DNA of 64,000 nt, from NCBI RefSeq assembly GCF_024764775.1, contig NZ_JALIGC010000040.1:372001-436000 (forward strand), written 5' to 3'. Below are positions 8,316 to 16,874 of the stretch, piece by piece. The position numbers and the translations under genes were made by a program. Positions within the stretch are counted from its first letter, which is position 1. Each line of letters begins with the position of its first letter. The notes under the pieces are model-generated. The model was not told the DNA's origin, did no database searches, and was given only the letters and a program-made list of their open reading frames with translations. Source of the DNA: Scandinavium manionii (lineage in GTDB: Bacteria; Pseudomonadota; Gammaproteobacteria; Enterobacterales; Enterobacteriaceae).

Positions 8316-9749
8316 ATGACAAAAAAACTCCATATTAAAACCTGGGGCTGTCAGATGAACGAATACGATTCATCAAAGATGGCCGATCTGCTGGATGCCA
8401 CTCACGGCTATCAACTGACTGACATCGCTGAAGAAGCCGATGTGCTGCTGCTGAACACCTGCTCGATTCGTGAGAAAGCGCAGGAAAAAGTGTTCCACCA
8501 GTTGGGACGCTGGAAACTTATCAAAGCCAAACGACCGGACGTAATCATCGGTGTTGGCGGCTGTGTCGCCTCACAGGAAGGCAAACTGATCCGCCAGCGC
8601 GCCCACTACGTCGATATTATTTTTGGCCCGCAGACGCTACACCGTTTGCCAGAAATGATCAGTTCCATTCGCGGTATGCGCGATCACCGCAAACCGATCG
8701 TTGACGTCAGCTTCCCTGAAATCGAAAAATTCGACCGACTGCCAGAGCCACGCGCTGATGGCCCGACCGCGTTCGTGTCGATCATGGAAGGCTGCAACAA
8801 ATACTGCACTTACTGCGTCGTGCCTTATACCCGCGGGGAAGAAGTCAGCCGTCCGTGCGACGACATTCTGTTTGAATGCGCCCAACTGGCGGCACAGGGT
8901 GTGCGCGAAATACATCTGCTGGGCCAGAACGTCAATGCCTGGCGCGGTGAGAACTACGACGGCAGCACCGGTTCGTTTGCCGAACTGCTGCGCCTTGTGG
9001 CGGCTATCGACGGCGTCGATCGCATTCGTTTCACCACCAGCCATCCGATTGAGTTTACCGACGACATCATCGATGTGTACCGTGATACGCCAGAGCTGGT
9101 GAGCTTCCTGCATCTGCCCATTCAGAGCGGCTCCGACCGCGTCCTGAATCTTATGGGGCGTACCCACACCGCGCTGGAATACAAAGCCATTATCCGCAAG
9201 CTGTATGCCGCGCGTCCGGACATTCAAATCAGCTCTGACTTCATCGTCGGTTTCCCTGGTGAAACCAATGAAGACTTCGAGAAGACCATGAAGCTCATTG
9301 CCGATGTGAATATGGACGTCAGTTACAGCTTTATCTTTTCCGCACGTCCTGGCACGCCCGCAGCGGATATGGTCGATGACGTCTCAGACGACGATAAAAA
9401 ACAGCGTCTGTACATCCTACAGGAGCGTCTCAACCAGCAGGCCATGGCCTGGAGCCGTCGTATGGTCGGCACTGTCCAGCGCATTCTGGTGGAAGGCACG
9501 TCGCGTAAGAGCATCATGGAATTGACCGGCCGTACCGAGAATAACCGTGTGGTGAATTTCGAGGGCACGCCGGAGATGGTCGGTAAATTCGTTGATGTGG
9601 AAATCGTCGATGTTTACACCAACTCCCTGCGCGGCAAGCTTATCCGCACCGAAGCGGGAATGGGTCTGCGCGTGGTGGAATCTCCGGAATCCGTGATTGC
9701 CCGTACCCGCAAAGAGAATGATCTCGGCGTCGGCATTTTCCAGCCGTGA
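8316..9749 (+). CDS. miaB: tRNA-2-methylthio-N6-dimethylallyladenosine synthase
   Basis: Radical-SAM methylthiotransferase modifying i6A37 of tRNAs that read UNN codons. 477 residues from ATG at 8316 (MTKKLHIKTWGC); the frame is open further upstream but family alignment starts here. The UPF0004 domain carries cluster cysteines Cys12, Cys49 and Cys83; the radical-SAM motif CNKYCTYC gives Cys160, Cys164 and Cys167; a TRAM domain ends the protein. A short insert near residues 120-125 (GMRDHRK) makes it three residues longer than E. coli MiaB. Confidence 0.97.
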   Translation: MTKKLHIKTWGCQMNEYDSSKMADLLDATHGYQLTDIAEEADVLLLNTCSIREKAQEKVFHQLGRWKLIKAKRPDVIIGVGGCVASQEGKLIRQRAHYVDIIFGPQTLHRLPEMISSIRGMRDHRKPIVDVSFPEIEKFDRLPEPRADGPTAFVSIMEGCNKYCTYCVVPYTRGEEVSRPCDDILFECAQLAAQGVREIHLLGQNVNAWRGENYDGSTGSFAELLRLVAAIDGVDRIRFTTSHPIEFTDDIIDVYRDTPELVSFLHLPIQSGSDRVLNLMGRTHTALEYKAIIRKLYAARPDIQISSDFIVGFPGETNEDFEKTMKLIADVNMDVSYSFIFSARPGTPAADMVDDVSDDDKKQRLYILQERLNQQAMAWSRRMVGTVQRILVEGTSRKSIMELTGRTENNRVVNFEGTPEMVGKFVDVEIVDVYTNSLRGKLIRTEAGMGLRVVESPESVIARTRKENDLGVGIFQP

Positions 9750-9755
9750 TCCTGT

Positions 9756-9777
9756 GGCCTGCCCCTTCGGGCGGGCC
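9756..9777 (+). terminator. GC-rich hairpin after miaB
   Basis: A 9-bp stem (GGCCTGCCC with GGGCGGGCC, one T-G pair) with a CTTC loop starts 7 bases after the miaB stop. The tract after it (CTTGCATTT) is only weakly T-rich, so termination is probably partial. Confidence 0.5.
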
Positions 9778-9901
9778 CTTGCATTTCCCTGCCCTGCCCC
9801 CACATCAATTGCAATGCTTGCGCCTTTAATCACTGGCGTGAATAATTTCCGTATACACGTTCAAAAACGCCCGCCGTGGCGCCTGGTAAAAGAGGAACAG
9901 C

Positions 9902-10957
9902 TTGAATACAGAAACCCGTGAAGTAACCCTCGAGCCGGCAGACAACGACCGCCTGCTGAGCCTCTGTGGCCCGTTTGATGACAATATCAAACATCTGGAG
10001 CGACGACTGGGTATCGAAATCAACCGCCGCGATAATCATTTCAAACTCACCGGACGCGCCATCTGCGTAAACGCAGCGGCAGATATCCTGCGCAGCCTGT
10101 ATGTCGATACGGCCCCGATGCGTGGCCAGACTCAAGATATCGAACCGGAACAGATTCATCTGGCTATCAAAGAAGCCCGCGTACTGGAGCAAAGCGCCGA
10201 CAGCGTACCGGACTACGGCAAAGCCATCAATATCAAGACCAAGCGTGGCGTGATTAAACCGCGCACGCCGAATCAGGCCCAGTACATCGCCAATATTCTT
10301 GACCATGACATCACCTTCGGCGTAGGCCCTGCGGGGACGGGTAAAACCTATCTGGCGGTCGCGGCCGCCGTCGATGCACTGGAGCGGCAAGAGATTCGGC
10401 GTATTCTGCTGACGCGTCCGGCGGTAGAAGCGGGTGAAAAACTCGGCTTCCTGCCAGGGGATCTCAGCCAGAAAGTCGACCCGTATTTGCGTCCGCTGTA
10501 TGACGCTCTGTTCGAGATGCTCGGCTTTGAAAAAGTGGAGAAGCTGATTGAACGCAACGTGATTGAAGTCGCGCCGCTGGCCTACATGCGTGGCCGTACG
10601 CTCAACGATGCGTTCATCATCCTGGATGAAAGCCAGAACACTACCATCGAACAGATGAAGATGTTCCTGACCCGTATCGGCTTTAATTCGAAAGCGGTTA
10701 TCACCGGTGACGTTACCCAGATTGACCTGCCGCGCAATATGAAATCCGGCCTGCGCCACGCCGTTGAAGTGCTGGCGGAAGTCGACGAAATCAGCTTCAA
10801 CTTCTTCCACAGCGAAGACGTGGTGCGCCACCCGGTGGTCGCCAGAATCGTTAACGCCTATGAAGCATGGGAAGAAGCCGATCAAAAACGTAAAGCCGAG
10901 CAGGCCGCCGAGCGGAAACGCGAAGCGCTGACATCGCAGGAGCAAGAGCACAAATGA
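9902..10957 (+). CDS. phoL: PhoH-like NTPase
   Basis: PhoH-family ATPase (YbeZ), linked to rRNA maturation through its partner YbeY. 351 residues, slightly longer at the Lys/Glu-rich tail than the E. coli protein. An N-terminal KH-like segment (about 10-75) is followed by the NTPase domain with Walker A GPAGTGKT (142-149) and Walker B IILDESQN near 240. The start is TTG at 9902, preceded by AGAGGA, which matches the conserved N-terminus MNTETREVTLEPAD. The stop overlaps the ybeY start by 4 bases (ATGA), so the two are translationally coupled. Confidence 0.94.
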   Translation: MNTETREVTLEPADNDRLLSLCGPFDDNIKHLERRLGIEINRRDNHFKLTGRAICVNAAADILRSLYVDTAPMRGQTQDIEPEQIHLAIKEARVLEQSADSVPDYGKAINIKTKRGVIKPRTPNQAQYIANILDHDITFGVGPAGTGKTYLAVAAAVDALERQEIRRILLTRPAVEAGEKLGFLPGDLSQKVDPYLRPLYDALFEMLGFEKVEKLIERNVIEVAPLAYMRGRTLNDAFIILDESQNTTIEQMKMFLTRIGFNSKAVITGDVTQIDLPRNMKSGLRHAVEVLAEVDEISFNFFHSEDVVRHPVVARIVNAYEAWEEADQKRKAEQAAERKREALTSQEQEHK

Positions 10958-11421
10958 GTTCGGTAATTCTGGATTTACAGGTCGCGACCGAGAACGAAAA
11001 CGGTCTGCCGCAGGAAGCGCAATTCCAGCGCTGGCTGGACGCCACCATTCCGGCGTTTCAGGCAGAGTCGGAGGTGACCATTCGTCTGGTCGATGAAGCA
11101 GAAAGTCACGAGTTGAACCTGACCTATCGCGGTAAAGATAAGTCGACCAACGTGCTCTCCTTCCCGTTTGAAGTCCCGCCAGGCATTGAACTGCCGCTGT
11201 TGGGCGACCTCATCATTTGCCGCCAGGTGGTAGAACGCGAAGCAGAAGAACAAGGTAAACCGCTGGAAGCCCACTGGGCGCATATGGTGGTTCACGGCAG
11301 TCTTCATCTGCTGGGTTACGACCATATTGAAGACGAAGAAGCGGAAGAGATGGAAAGTCTGGAAACAGAGATAATGCTTGCTCTGGACTATGATGATCCG
11401 TACATTGCCGAGAAAGAGTAA
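10954..11421 (+). CDS. ybeY: Endoribonuclease YbeY, rRNA maturation factor
   Basis: Zinc-dependent single-strand endoribonuclease required for 16S rRNA 3'-end processing and 70S ribosome quality control. 155 residues. The zinc motif H-x3-H-x5-H is HGSLHLLGYDH with His114, His118 and His124; Arg59 is the likely catalytic arginine (TYRGKD). Coupled to phoL by the ATGA overlap. Confidence 0.97.
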   Translation: MSSVILDLQVATENENGLPQEAQFQRWLDATIPAFQAESEVTIRLVDEAESHELNLTYRGKDKSTNVLSFPFEVPPGIELPLLGDLIICRQVVEREAEEQGKPLEAHWAHMVVHGSLHLLGYDHIEDEEAEEMESLETEIMLALDYDDPYIAEKE

Positions 11422-11426
11422 CCTGT

Positions 11427-11444
11427 GCGGCGGCTAGCCGCCGC
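11427..11444. repeat. 18-bp perfect palindrome between ybeY and ybeX
   Basis: GCGGCGGCT is followed immediately by its reverse complement AGCCGCCGC, starting five bases past the ybeY stop. No T-run follows. It may form an RNA hairpin marking the end of the phoL-ybeY segment, or simply be a degenerate repeat; no function is assigned. Confidence 0.5.
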
Positions 11445-11523
11445 GCTGGCATTTTATGCCGCCTAAGGCTGAATTTACGCCAGGCAGTGATCATTCTATT
11501 AATATGAGACCCCACACGACGCC

Positions 11524-12402
11524 ATGAGCGACGACAACTCACACAGTAGCGACACCTTAAACAGCAAAAAGGGATTCTTCTCCCTCTTACTGAGCCAACT
11601 GTTCCACGGCGAACCTAAAAACCGTGATGAACTTCTGGCGCTGATCCGTGATTCCGGGCAAAACGACCTTATCGACGAAGATACGCGCGACATGCTCGAA
11701 GGGGTAATGGATATAGCAGACCAGCGCGTCCGCGACATCATGATCCCCCGTTCTCAAATGATTACCCTGAAACGCAACCAGACGCTGGACGAGTGTCTCG
11801 ATGTCATTATCGAGTCCGCCCACTCTCGTTTCCCGGTGATCAGCGAAGATAAAGATCACATTGAAGGGATTCTGATGGCTAAAGATTTGCTGCCGTTTAT
11901 GCGCAGCGATTCCGACGCTTTCAGCATGGATAAGGTGTTACGCCAGGCAGTGGTGGTGCCGGAAAGCAAGCGAGTTGACCGCATGCTGAAAGAGTTCCGC
12001 TCTCAGCGTTACCACATGGCGATTGTGATTGACGAATTTGGCGGCGTCTCGGGTCTGGTGACCATCGAAGACATCCTTGAATTGATCGTTGGCGAAATTG
12101 AAGACGAATACGATGAAGAAGATGACATCGATTTCCGTCAACTGAGCCGTCACACCTGGACCGTTCGCGCGCTGGCCTCTATCGAGGACTTCAACGAAGC
12201 CTACGGCACGCACTTCAGCGATGATGAAGTCGATACCATCGGCGGTCTGGTGATGCAGGCGTTCGGGCACCTGCCTGCTCGCGGTGAATCCATTGACATT
12301 GATGGTTACCAGTTCAAAGTTGCGATGGCTGACAGCCGCCGTATCATCCAGGTACACGTCAAACTTCCGGAAGATGCGCCACAGCCCAATCTGGAAGATT
12401 AA
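11524..12402 (+). CDS. ybeX: CBS-domain protein YbeX (CorC family)
   Basis: Cytosolic CorC/HlyC-type protein, historically tied to cobalt/magnesium efflux and more recently to ribosome and RNA homeostasis. 292 residues. Two CBS motifs span about 68-190 (RVRDIMIPRSQM and the repeat ending VSGLVTIEDILELIVGEIED); a CorC_HlyC C-terminal domain covers about 205-285. It lacks membrane segments. It lies between ybeY and lnt in a conserved order, 22 bases before lnt. Confidence 0.95.
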   Translation: MSDDNSHSSDTLNSKKGFFSLLLSQLFHGEPKNRDELLALIRDSGQNDLIDEDTRDMLEGVMDIADQRVRDIMIPRSQMITLKRNQTLDECLDVIIESAHSRFPVISEDKDHIEGILMAKDLLPFMRSDSDAFSMDKVLRQAVVVPESKRVDRMLKEFRSQRYHMAIVIDEFGGVSGLVTIEDILELIVGEIEDEYDEEDDIDFRQLSRHTWTVRALASIEDFNEAYGTHFSDDEVDTIGGLVMQAFGHLPARGESIDIDGYQFKVAMADSRRIIQVHVKLPEDAPQPNLED

Positions 12403-12424
12403 TTTTACGGGACGACAACGCTAA

Positions 12425-13963
12425 ATGGCATTTGCCTCTCTGATTGAACGCCAGCGCATTCGCCTGCTGCTGGCGCTACTTTTTGGTGCCTGCGGAACGC
12501 TGGCATTTTCCCCTTATGATTTCTGGCCAGCGGCGATCGTTTCGCTGATTGGGCTTCAGGGATTAACCCTTAACCGCCGTCCGCTACAAAGCGCCTGGAT
12601 TGGTTACTTCTGGGGTCTCGGCTTATTCGGCTCCGGCATAAACTGGGTCTACGTCAGCATCGCACAGTTTGGCGGTATGCCGGGTCCGGTGAATGTGTTC
12701 CTCGTGGCGCTCCTCGCCGCCTATCTTTCGCTGTATACCGGGCTTTTTGCCGGTGTGCTTGCGCGTCTGTGGCCGAAAGCCAACTGGGTCCGTGTGGCGA
12801 TTGCTGCCCCGGCGGTATGGCAAATCACTGAATTCCTGCGCGGCTGGGTCCTGACCGGATTCCCATGGTTGCAATTTGGCTACAGCCAGATTGACGGCCC
12901 GCTGAAAGGCCTGGCACCGGTGATGGGCGTGGAAACCATTAACTTCCTGCTGATGATGGTCAGCGGTCTACTGGCGCTGGCGCTGGTAACCCGTAACTGG
13001 CGTCCTCTGGTGGCTGCCATGGTGTTGTTCGCGTTACCGTTCCCACTGCGCTACATCCAGTGGTATCAGCTGCTGCCGGAGCGTACGACGCAGGTCTCGC
13101 TGGTTCAGGGCAATATTCCGCAGTCGCTGAAGTGGGATGAGAAAGAACTCATCAATACGCTGAAGATTTATCTGGATGCGACTGAAAAAGTGATGGGTAA
13201 ATCGCAGCTGATTATCTGGCCTGAATCAGCGATCCCAGACCTGGAAATCAATCAGCAGCGCCTGCTCAGTATGATGGACGATATGCTGCGCGCCAAAAAC
13301 AGCTCGCTGATTACCGGCGTGGTGGATTCTCGTCTTAACGCAAAAAACCGTTATGACACCTACAACACCATCATCACGCTGGGCAAAGATAACCCGTACA
13401 GCTACAACTCCACCGATCGCTACAACAAGAATCACCTTGTGCCGTTTGGTGAGTTTGTGCCGCTGGAGTCGATTCTGCGTCCGCTGGCGCCGTTCTTTGA
13501 CCTGCCAATGTCATCGTTTAGCCGCGGGCCGTACGTTCAGCCGCAGCTTTCTGCGCATAATCTGAAGCTGACCCCAGCAATTTGCTACGAAGTTATTCTT
13601 GGCGAGCAGGTGCGCGACAACTTCCGGCCGGACACCGATTTCCTGCTGACCATTTCTAACGATGCGTGGTTCGGTAAATCGATTGGCCCATGGCAGCACT
13701 TCCAGATGGCGCGGATGCGTGCCCTGGAACTGGCACGTCCGCTGTTGCGTAGCACCAACAACGGGATTACGGCGGTTATCAACCCGCACGGTGACGTGCA
13801 GGCGATGATCCCGCAGTTCACCCGCGATGTGCTGACTACCACGGTGACGCCAACCACAGGCCTGACGCCCTATGCGCGTTTTGGCAACTGGCCACTTTGG
13901 GCACTTACCGTGCTGTTCGGCTTTGGCGCACTGGTGATGAGTCTTAGACTGCGTCGAGGCTAA
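12425..13963 (+). CDS. lnt: Apolipoprotein N-acyltransferase
   Basis: Inner-membrane enzyme that adds the third acyl chain to lipoproteins in the periplasm, needed for Lol sorting. 512 residues with several N-terminal membrane segments (about 10-210), a periplasmic nitrilase-like domain and a last C-terminal membrane helix. The catalytic triad is Glu267 (WPESAI), Lys335 (RYNKNH) and Cys387 (AICYEV). Start ATG at 12425. Confidence 0.98.
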   Translation: MAFASLIERQRIRLLLALLFGACGTLAFSPYDFWPAAIVSLIGLQGLTLNRRPLQSAWIGYFWGLGLFGSGINWVYVSIAQFGGMPGPVNVFLVALLAAYLSLYTGLFAGVLARLWPKANWVRVAIAAPAVWQITEFLRGWVLTGFPWLQFGYSQIDGPLKGLAPVMGVETINFLLMMVSGLLALALVTRNWRPLVAAMVLFALPFPLRYIQWYQLLPERTTQVSLVQGNIPQSLKWDEKELINTLKIYLDATEKVMGKSQLIIWPESAIPDLEINQQRLLSMMDDMLRAKNSSLITGVVDSRLNAKNRYDTYNTIITLGKDNPYSYNSTDRYNKNHLVPFGEFVPLESILRPLAPFFDLPMSSFSRGPYVQPQLSAHNLKLTPAICYEVILGEQVRDNFRPDTDFLLTISNDAWFGKSIGPWQHFQMARMRALELARPLLRSTNNGITAVINPHGDVQAMIPQFTRDVLTTTVTPTTGLTPYARFGNWPLWALTVLFGFGALVMSLRLRRG

Positions 13964-13973
13964 TCCCCCCTTT

Positions 13974-13999
13974 GCCCGGTGGCGCTTCCGCTGCCGGGC
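13974..13999. repeat. REP-like palindromic element after lnt
   Basis: An 11-bp imperfect stem (GCCCGGTGGCG with CGCTGCCGGGC, two G-T pairs) around CTTC, 10 bases after the lnt stop. The half GCCCGGTGGCG is the head of the REP type common in Klebsiella and Enterobacter. The rest of this 360-base gap holds the gltI control region. Confidence 0.65.
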
Positions 14000-14109
14000 C
14001 AACCCCTTTCCTACCCCAGCCATTTCTGGCACGCCAATTGCTTAGTTAATTCAGTGAGCTGCGTAATTTGCCTTAGTGCAACCCGGTCGCACCAGCAGTG
14101 CTCAACGGT

Positions 14110-14126
14110 GGCACCTTTTTGGTGCA
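14110..14126. promoter_or_regulatory. NtrC-binding site (enhancer) upstream of gltI
   Basis: GGCACCTTTTTGGTGCA matches the NtrC consensus TGCACC-N5-GGTGCA at 11 of 12 fixed positions. It lies 198 bases upstream of the gltI ATG. About 100 bases downstream, TGGCTTAACACTGCA (14226-14240) resembles a sigma-54 -24/-12 element but has 9 rather than 10 bases between GG and GC. E. coli gltI is reported as NtrC-controlled, which supports the reading; the -24/-12 assignment is tentative. Confidence 0.65.
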
Positions 14127-14250
14127 TAAGAGCATTTTTGCCTTAAAACGGTGCGGCGCACTTCGCAAAAACAAACAATAACGCAGCAAAATCTTTACAT
14201 TAAGCCAAACTAAATGTTAACAAACTGGCTTAACACTGCACGTTTAAGTT

Positions 14251-14280
14251 GCAGACAATAACAACACAACACTCACATGA
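14251..14280 (+). promoter_or_regulatory. C/A-rich leader segment, likely GcvB sRNA target
   Basis: The stretch around ACAATAACAACACAACACTC is almost free of G and T and sits about 45-70 bases upstream of the gltI start. GcvB represses gltI in Salmonella by pairing its G/U-rich R1 region with a C/A-rich element at this distance. The pairing is inferred from position and composition. Confidence 0.55.
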
Positions 14281-14323
14281 GTATCTGCGCGTCCCTGACG
14301 CCGCGATAATGAAGGAGTTGGAT

Positions 14324-15235
14324 ATGCAATTACGTAAACTGGCCACAGCAATGCTGGTAATGGGAATGTCCGCAGGCGTGGCACATGCCGATGATGCGGC
14401 ACAGGCAACCGGCCAGAGCACGCTGGACAAAATCGCCAAAAACGGTGTGATTGTCGTCGGCCACCGTGAGTCATCAGTCCCCTTCTCATACTATGACAAT
14501 CAACAGAAAGTCGTCGGTTACTCCCAGGATTATTCCAACGCTATCGTTGACGCCATCAAGAAGAAGCTCAACAAGCCTGATCTGCAGGTTAAGCTGATCC
14601 CAATTACGTCCCAGAACCGTATCCCATTGCTGCAAAACGGCACCTTTGACTTCGAGTGTGGTTCCACCACCAACAACCTCGAGCGTCAGAAGCAGGCTGC
14701 GTTCTCTGACACTATCTTCGTGGTCGGCACCCGTCTGCTGGTCAAGAAAGGCGGCGCAATCAAAGATTTCGCTGATCTGAAAGGCAAAGCGGTGGTTGTG
14801 ACGTCCGGGACCACCTCTGAAGTTCTGCTGCACAAGCTGAACGACGAGAAGAAAATGGACATGCGCATCATCAGCGCCAAAGACCACGGCGACTCCTTCC
14901 GTACCCTGGAAAGCGGCCGTGCGGTGGCGTTCATGATGGATGACGCCCTGCTGGCAGGTGAACGTGCGAAAGCGAAGAAGCCTGACAACTGGGAAATCGT
15001 TGGCACCGCGCAGTCCAAAGAAGCCTACGGCTGCATGTTGCGTAAAGACGATCCGCAGTTCAAAAAGCTGATGGATGACACCATCGCTCAGGCGCAGACC
15101 TCCGGTGAAGCGGCGAAGTCGTTCGATAAATGGTTCAAAAACCCAATTCCACCGAAGAACCTGAACATGAACTTCGAACTGTCTGACGACATGAAAGCGC
15201 TGTTTAAAACACCAAACGACAAAGCACTTAACTAA
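14324..15235 (+). CDS. gltI: Glutamate/aspartate ABC transporter, periplasmic binding protein
   Basis: Captures glutamate and aspartate in the periplasm for GltJKL. 303 residues. ATG at 14324 has GAAGGAG ahead of it and begins a Sec signal peptide ending AHADDAA (cleavage near residue 23); an in-frame ATG further up at 14249 lacks this support. The SBP_bac_3 fold carries VVGHRESSVPFSYYD and the conserved GTFDFECGSTTN. It is the first gene of gltIJKL, separated from gltJ by an sRNA and terminator, which gives the binding protein higher expression than the membrane parts. Confidence 0.97.
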   Translation: MQLRKLATAMLVMGMSAGVAHADDAAQATGQSTLDKIAKNGVIVVGHRESSVPFSYYDNQQKVVGYSQDYSNAIVDAIKKKLNKPDLQVKLIPITSQNRIPLLQNGTFDFECGSTTNNLERQKQAAFSDTIFVVGTRLLVKKGGAIKDFADLKGKAVVVTSGTTSEVLLHKLNDEKKMDMRIISAKDHGDSFRTLESGRAVAFMMDDALLAGERAKAKKPDNWEIVGTAQSKEAYGCMLRKDDPQFKKLMDDTIAQAQTSGEAAKSFDKWFKNPIPPKNLNMNFELSDDMKALFKTPNDKALN

Positions 15236-15284
15236 CTAGAACAATGATGGGCGGGCTCGCCTGCCCTCTCGATTGCGAGGAGAT

Positions 15285-15447
15285 ACGGACAGACTATATG
15301 GCGAATGGTCGTTCCCCAGTCGCCATGAAAAATAAATTACCTGACTTAATCCGGGTTGTAGGCAGCTAAGGCCGCTACAGCACGACGTAGGGAAGGTGAT
15401 AGTTTCCTTAGCAGTCTTAGAGGGTAGCGCTGCTACCCTTTTTTTTT
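15285..15447 (+). ncRNA. sroC: SroC sRNA, a GcvB sponge
   Basis: In E. coli and Salmonella, SroC (about 160 bases) is cut by RNase E from the gltI 3' region and pairs with GcvB, relieving GcvB targets. The gltI-gltJ gap here is 224 bases without an ORF and ends in a canonical terminator with eight T. The 3' end is read directly; the 5' end is set from the known length and is approximate. Confidence 0.75.
15421..15447 (+). terminator. Intrinsic terminator between gltI and gltJ (3' end of SroC)
   Basis: A perfect 8-bp stem (AGGGTAGC with GCTACCCT) with a 3-base loop and eight T. Only part of transcription can pass into gltJKL. Confidence 0.92.
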
Positions 15448-15459
15448 CGGAGTCCATTT

Positions 15460-16200
15460 ATGTCAATCGACTGGAACTGGGGTATTTTTCTGCAACAAGC
15501 CCCGTTCGGCAACACCACCTATCTTGGCTGGCTGTGGAGCGGATTTCAGGTCACGGTGGCGCTGTCCATCACGGCATGGATTATCGCGTTCCTTGTCGGC
15601 TCACTGTTCGGCATTCTGCGCACCGTGCCAAATCGGTTCTTATCCGGGATCGGCACACTGTACGTGGAACTGTTCCGCAACGTTCCGCTGATCGTTCAAT
15701 TCTTTACCTGGTATCTGGTGATACCGGAACTGCTGCCAGAAAACCTCGGCATGTGGTTTAAGTCTGAGCTTGATCCTAACATTCAGTTCTTTGTTTCCTC
15801 GATGCTGTGCCTGGGGCTGTTCACTGCTGCCCGTGTATGCGAACAGGTGCGGGCGGCAATTCAGTCACTGCCGCGCGGTCAGAAGAACGCCGGGCTGGCG
15901 ATGGGCCTGACGCTGCCACAAACCTATCGTTATGTGCTGCTGCCCAACGCCTATCGCGTGATTGTCCCACCGATGACTTCGGAGATGATGAACCTGGTGA
16001 AAAACTCGGCCATCGCCTCGACTATCGGTCTGGTGGATATGGCCGCACAAGCGGGAAAACTACTGGATTACTCGGCGCACGCCTGGGAGTCCTTCACTGC
16101 AATTACCCTCGCTTACGTACTGATTAACACGGTTATCATGCTGGTAATGAATCTGGTTGAACGTAAGGTTCGCCTGCCGGGCAATATGGGAGGCAAATAA
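15460..16200 (+). CDS. gltJ: Glutamate/aspartate ABC transporter permease
   Basis: One of two inner-membrane permeases of the GltIJKL importer. 246 residues with about five membrane segments. The EAA loop that contacts the ATPase is visible around 140-165 (PRGQKNAGLAMGLTLPQ). It starts 12 bases after the SroC terminator with GGAG upstream. Its TAA overlaps the gltK ATG by one base. Confidence 0.97.
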   Translation: MSIDWNWGIFLQQAPFGNTTYLGWLWSGFQVTVALSITAWIIAFLVGSLFGILRTVPNRFLSGIGTLYVELFRNVPLIVQFFTWYLVIPELLPENLGMWFKSELDPNIQFFVSSMLCLGLFTAARVCEQVRAAIQSLPRGQKNAGLAMGLTLPQTYRYVLLPNAYRVIVPPMTSEMMNLVKNSAIASTIGLVDMAAQAGKLLDYSAHAWESFTAITLAYVLINTVIMLVMNLVERKVRLPGNMGGK

Positions 16201-16874
16201 TGTACGAATTTGACTGGAGTTCTATCGTTCCGTCGATGCCTTACCTGCTCGCAGGTCTGGTTATCACGCTGAAGATTACCGTCACGGCGATAATCATTGG
16301 TATCGTCTGGGGCACCCTGTTGGCGGTGATGCGTCTGTCCACCTTCAAACCGTTGGCCTGGTTTGCGACCGCGTATGTGAACGTGTTCCGTTCTATTCCG
16401 CTGGTGATGGTGCTGCTGTGGTTCTACCTGATTGTGCCGGGCTTCCTGCAGCAGGTGCTTGGCCTGTCGCCGAAAGCCGATATTCGTCTGATTTCTGCGA
16501 TGGTGGCGTTCTCGATGTTCGAAGCCGCCTACTATTCAGAAATTATCCGCGCCGGTATTCAGAGCGTTTCTCGCGGCCAGGGCAATGCCGCCTTAGCGCT
16601 GGGGATGACCCACTGGCAGTCAATGAAGCTCATTATTCTGCCACAGGCGTTCCGCGCAATGGTGCCACTGCTGCTGACTCAGGGGATTGTCCTGTTTCAG
16701 GATACGTCTCTGGTGTACGTGCTGAGCCTTGCCGATTTCTTCCGTACCGCCTCCACCATTGGCGAGCGTGACGGAACCCAGGTTGAGATGATCCTGTTCG
16801 CGGGAGCCGTCTATTTTGTTATCAGTTTAAGCGCCTCGCTGTTGGTCAGCTATTTGAAGAAAAGGACCGTGTAA
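16200..16874 (+). CDS. gltK: Glutamate/aspartate ABC transporter permease
   Basis: Second permease of the importer, forming a heterodimer with GltJ. 224 residues with about five membrane segments and EAA motif SRGQGNAALALGMTHWQ near 125. Overlaps both neighbours by one base (TAATG), so translation is coupled. Confidence 0.97.
   Translation: MYEFDWSSIVPSMPYLLAGLVITLKITVTAIIIGIVWGTLLAVMRLSTFKPLAWFATAYVNVFRSIPLVMVLLWFYLIVPGFLQQVLGLSPKADIRLISAMVAFSMFEAAYYSEIIRAGIQSVSRGQGNAALALGMTHWQSMKLIILPQAFRAMVPLLLTQGIVLFQDTSLVYVLSLADFFRTASTIGERDGTQVEMILFAGAVYFVISLSASLLVSYLKKRTV

Noticed and set aside
9830..10951. 373-codon open frame antisense to phoL
   Set aside because: Shadow of phoL; no family resemblance, and it would need to cross the phoL start region.
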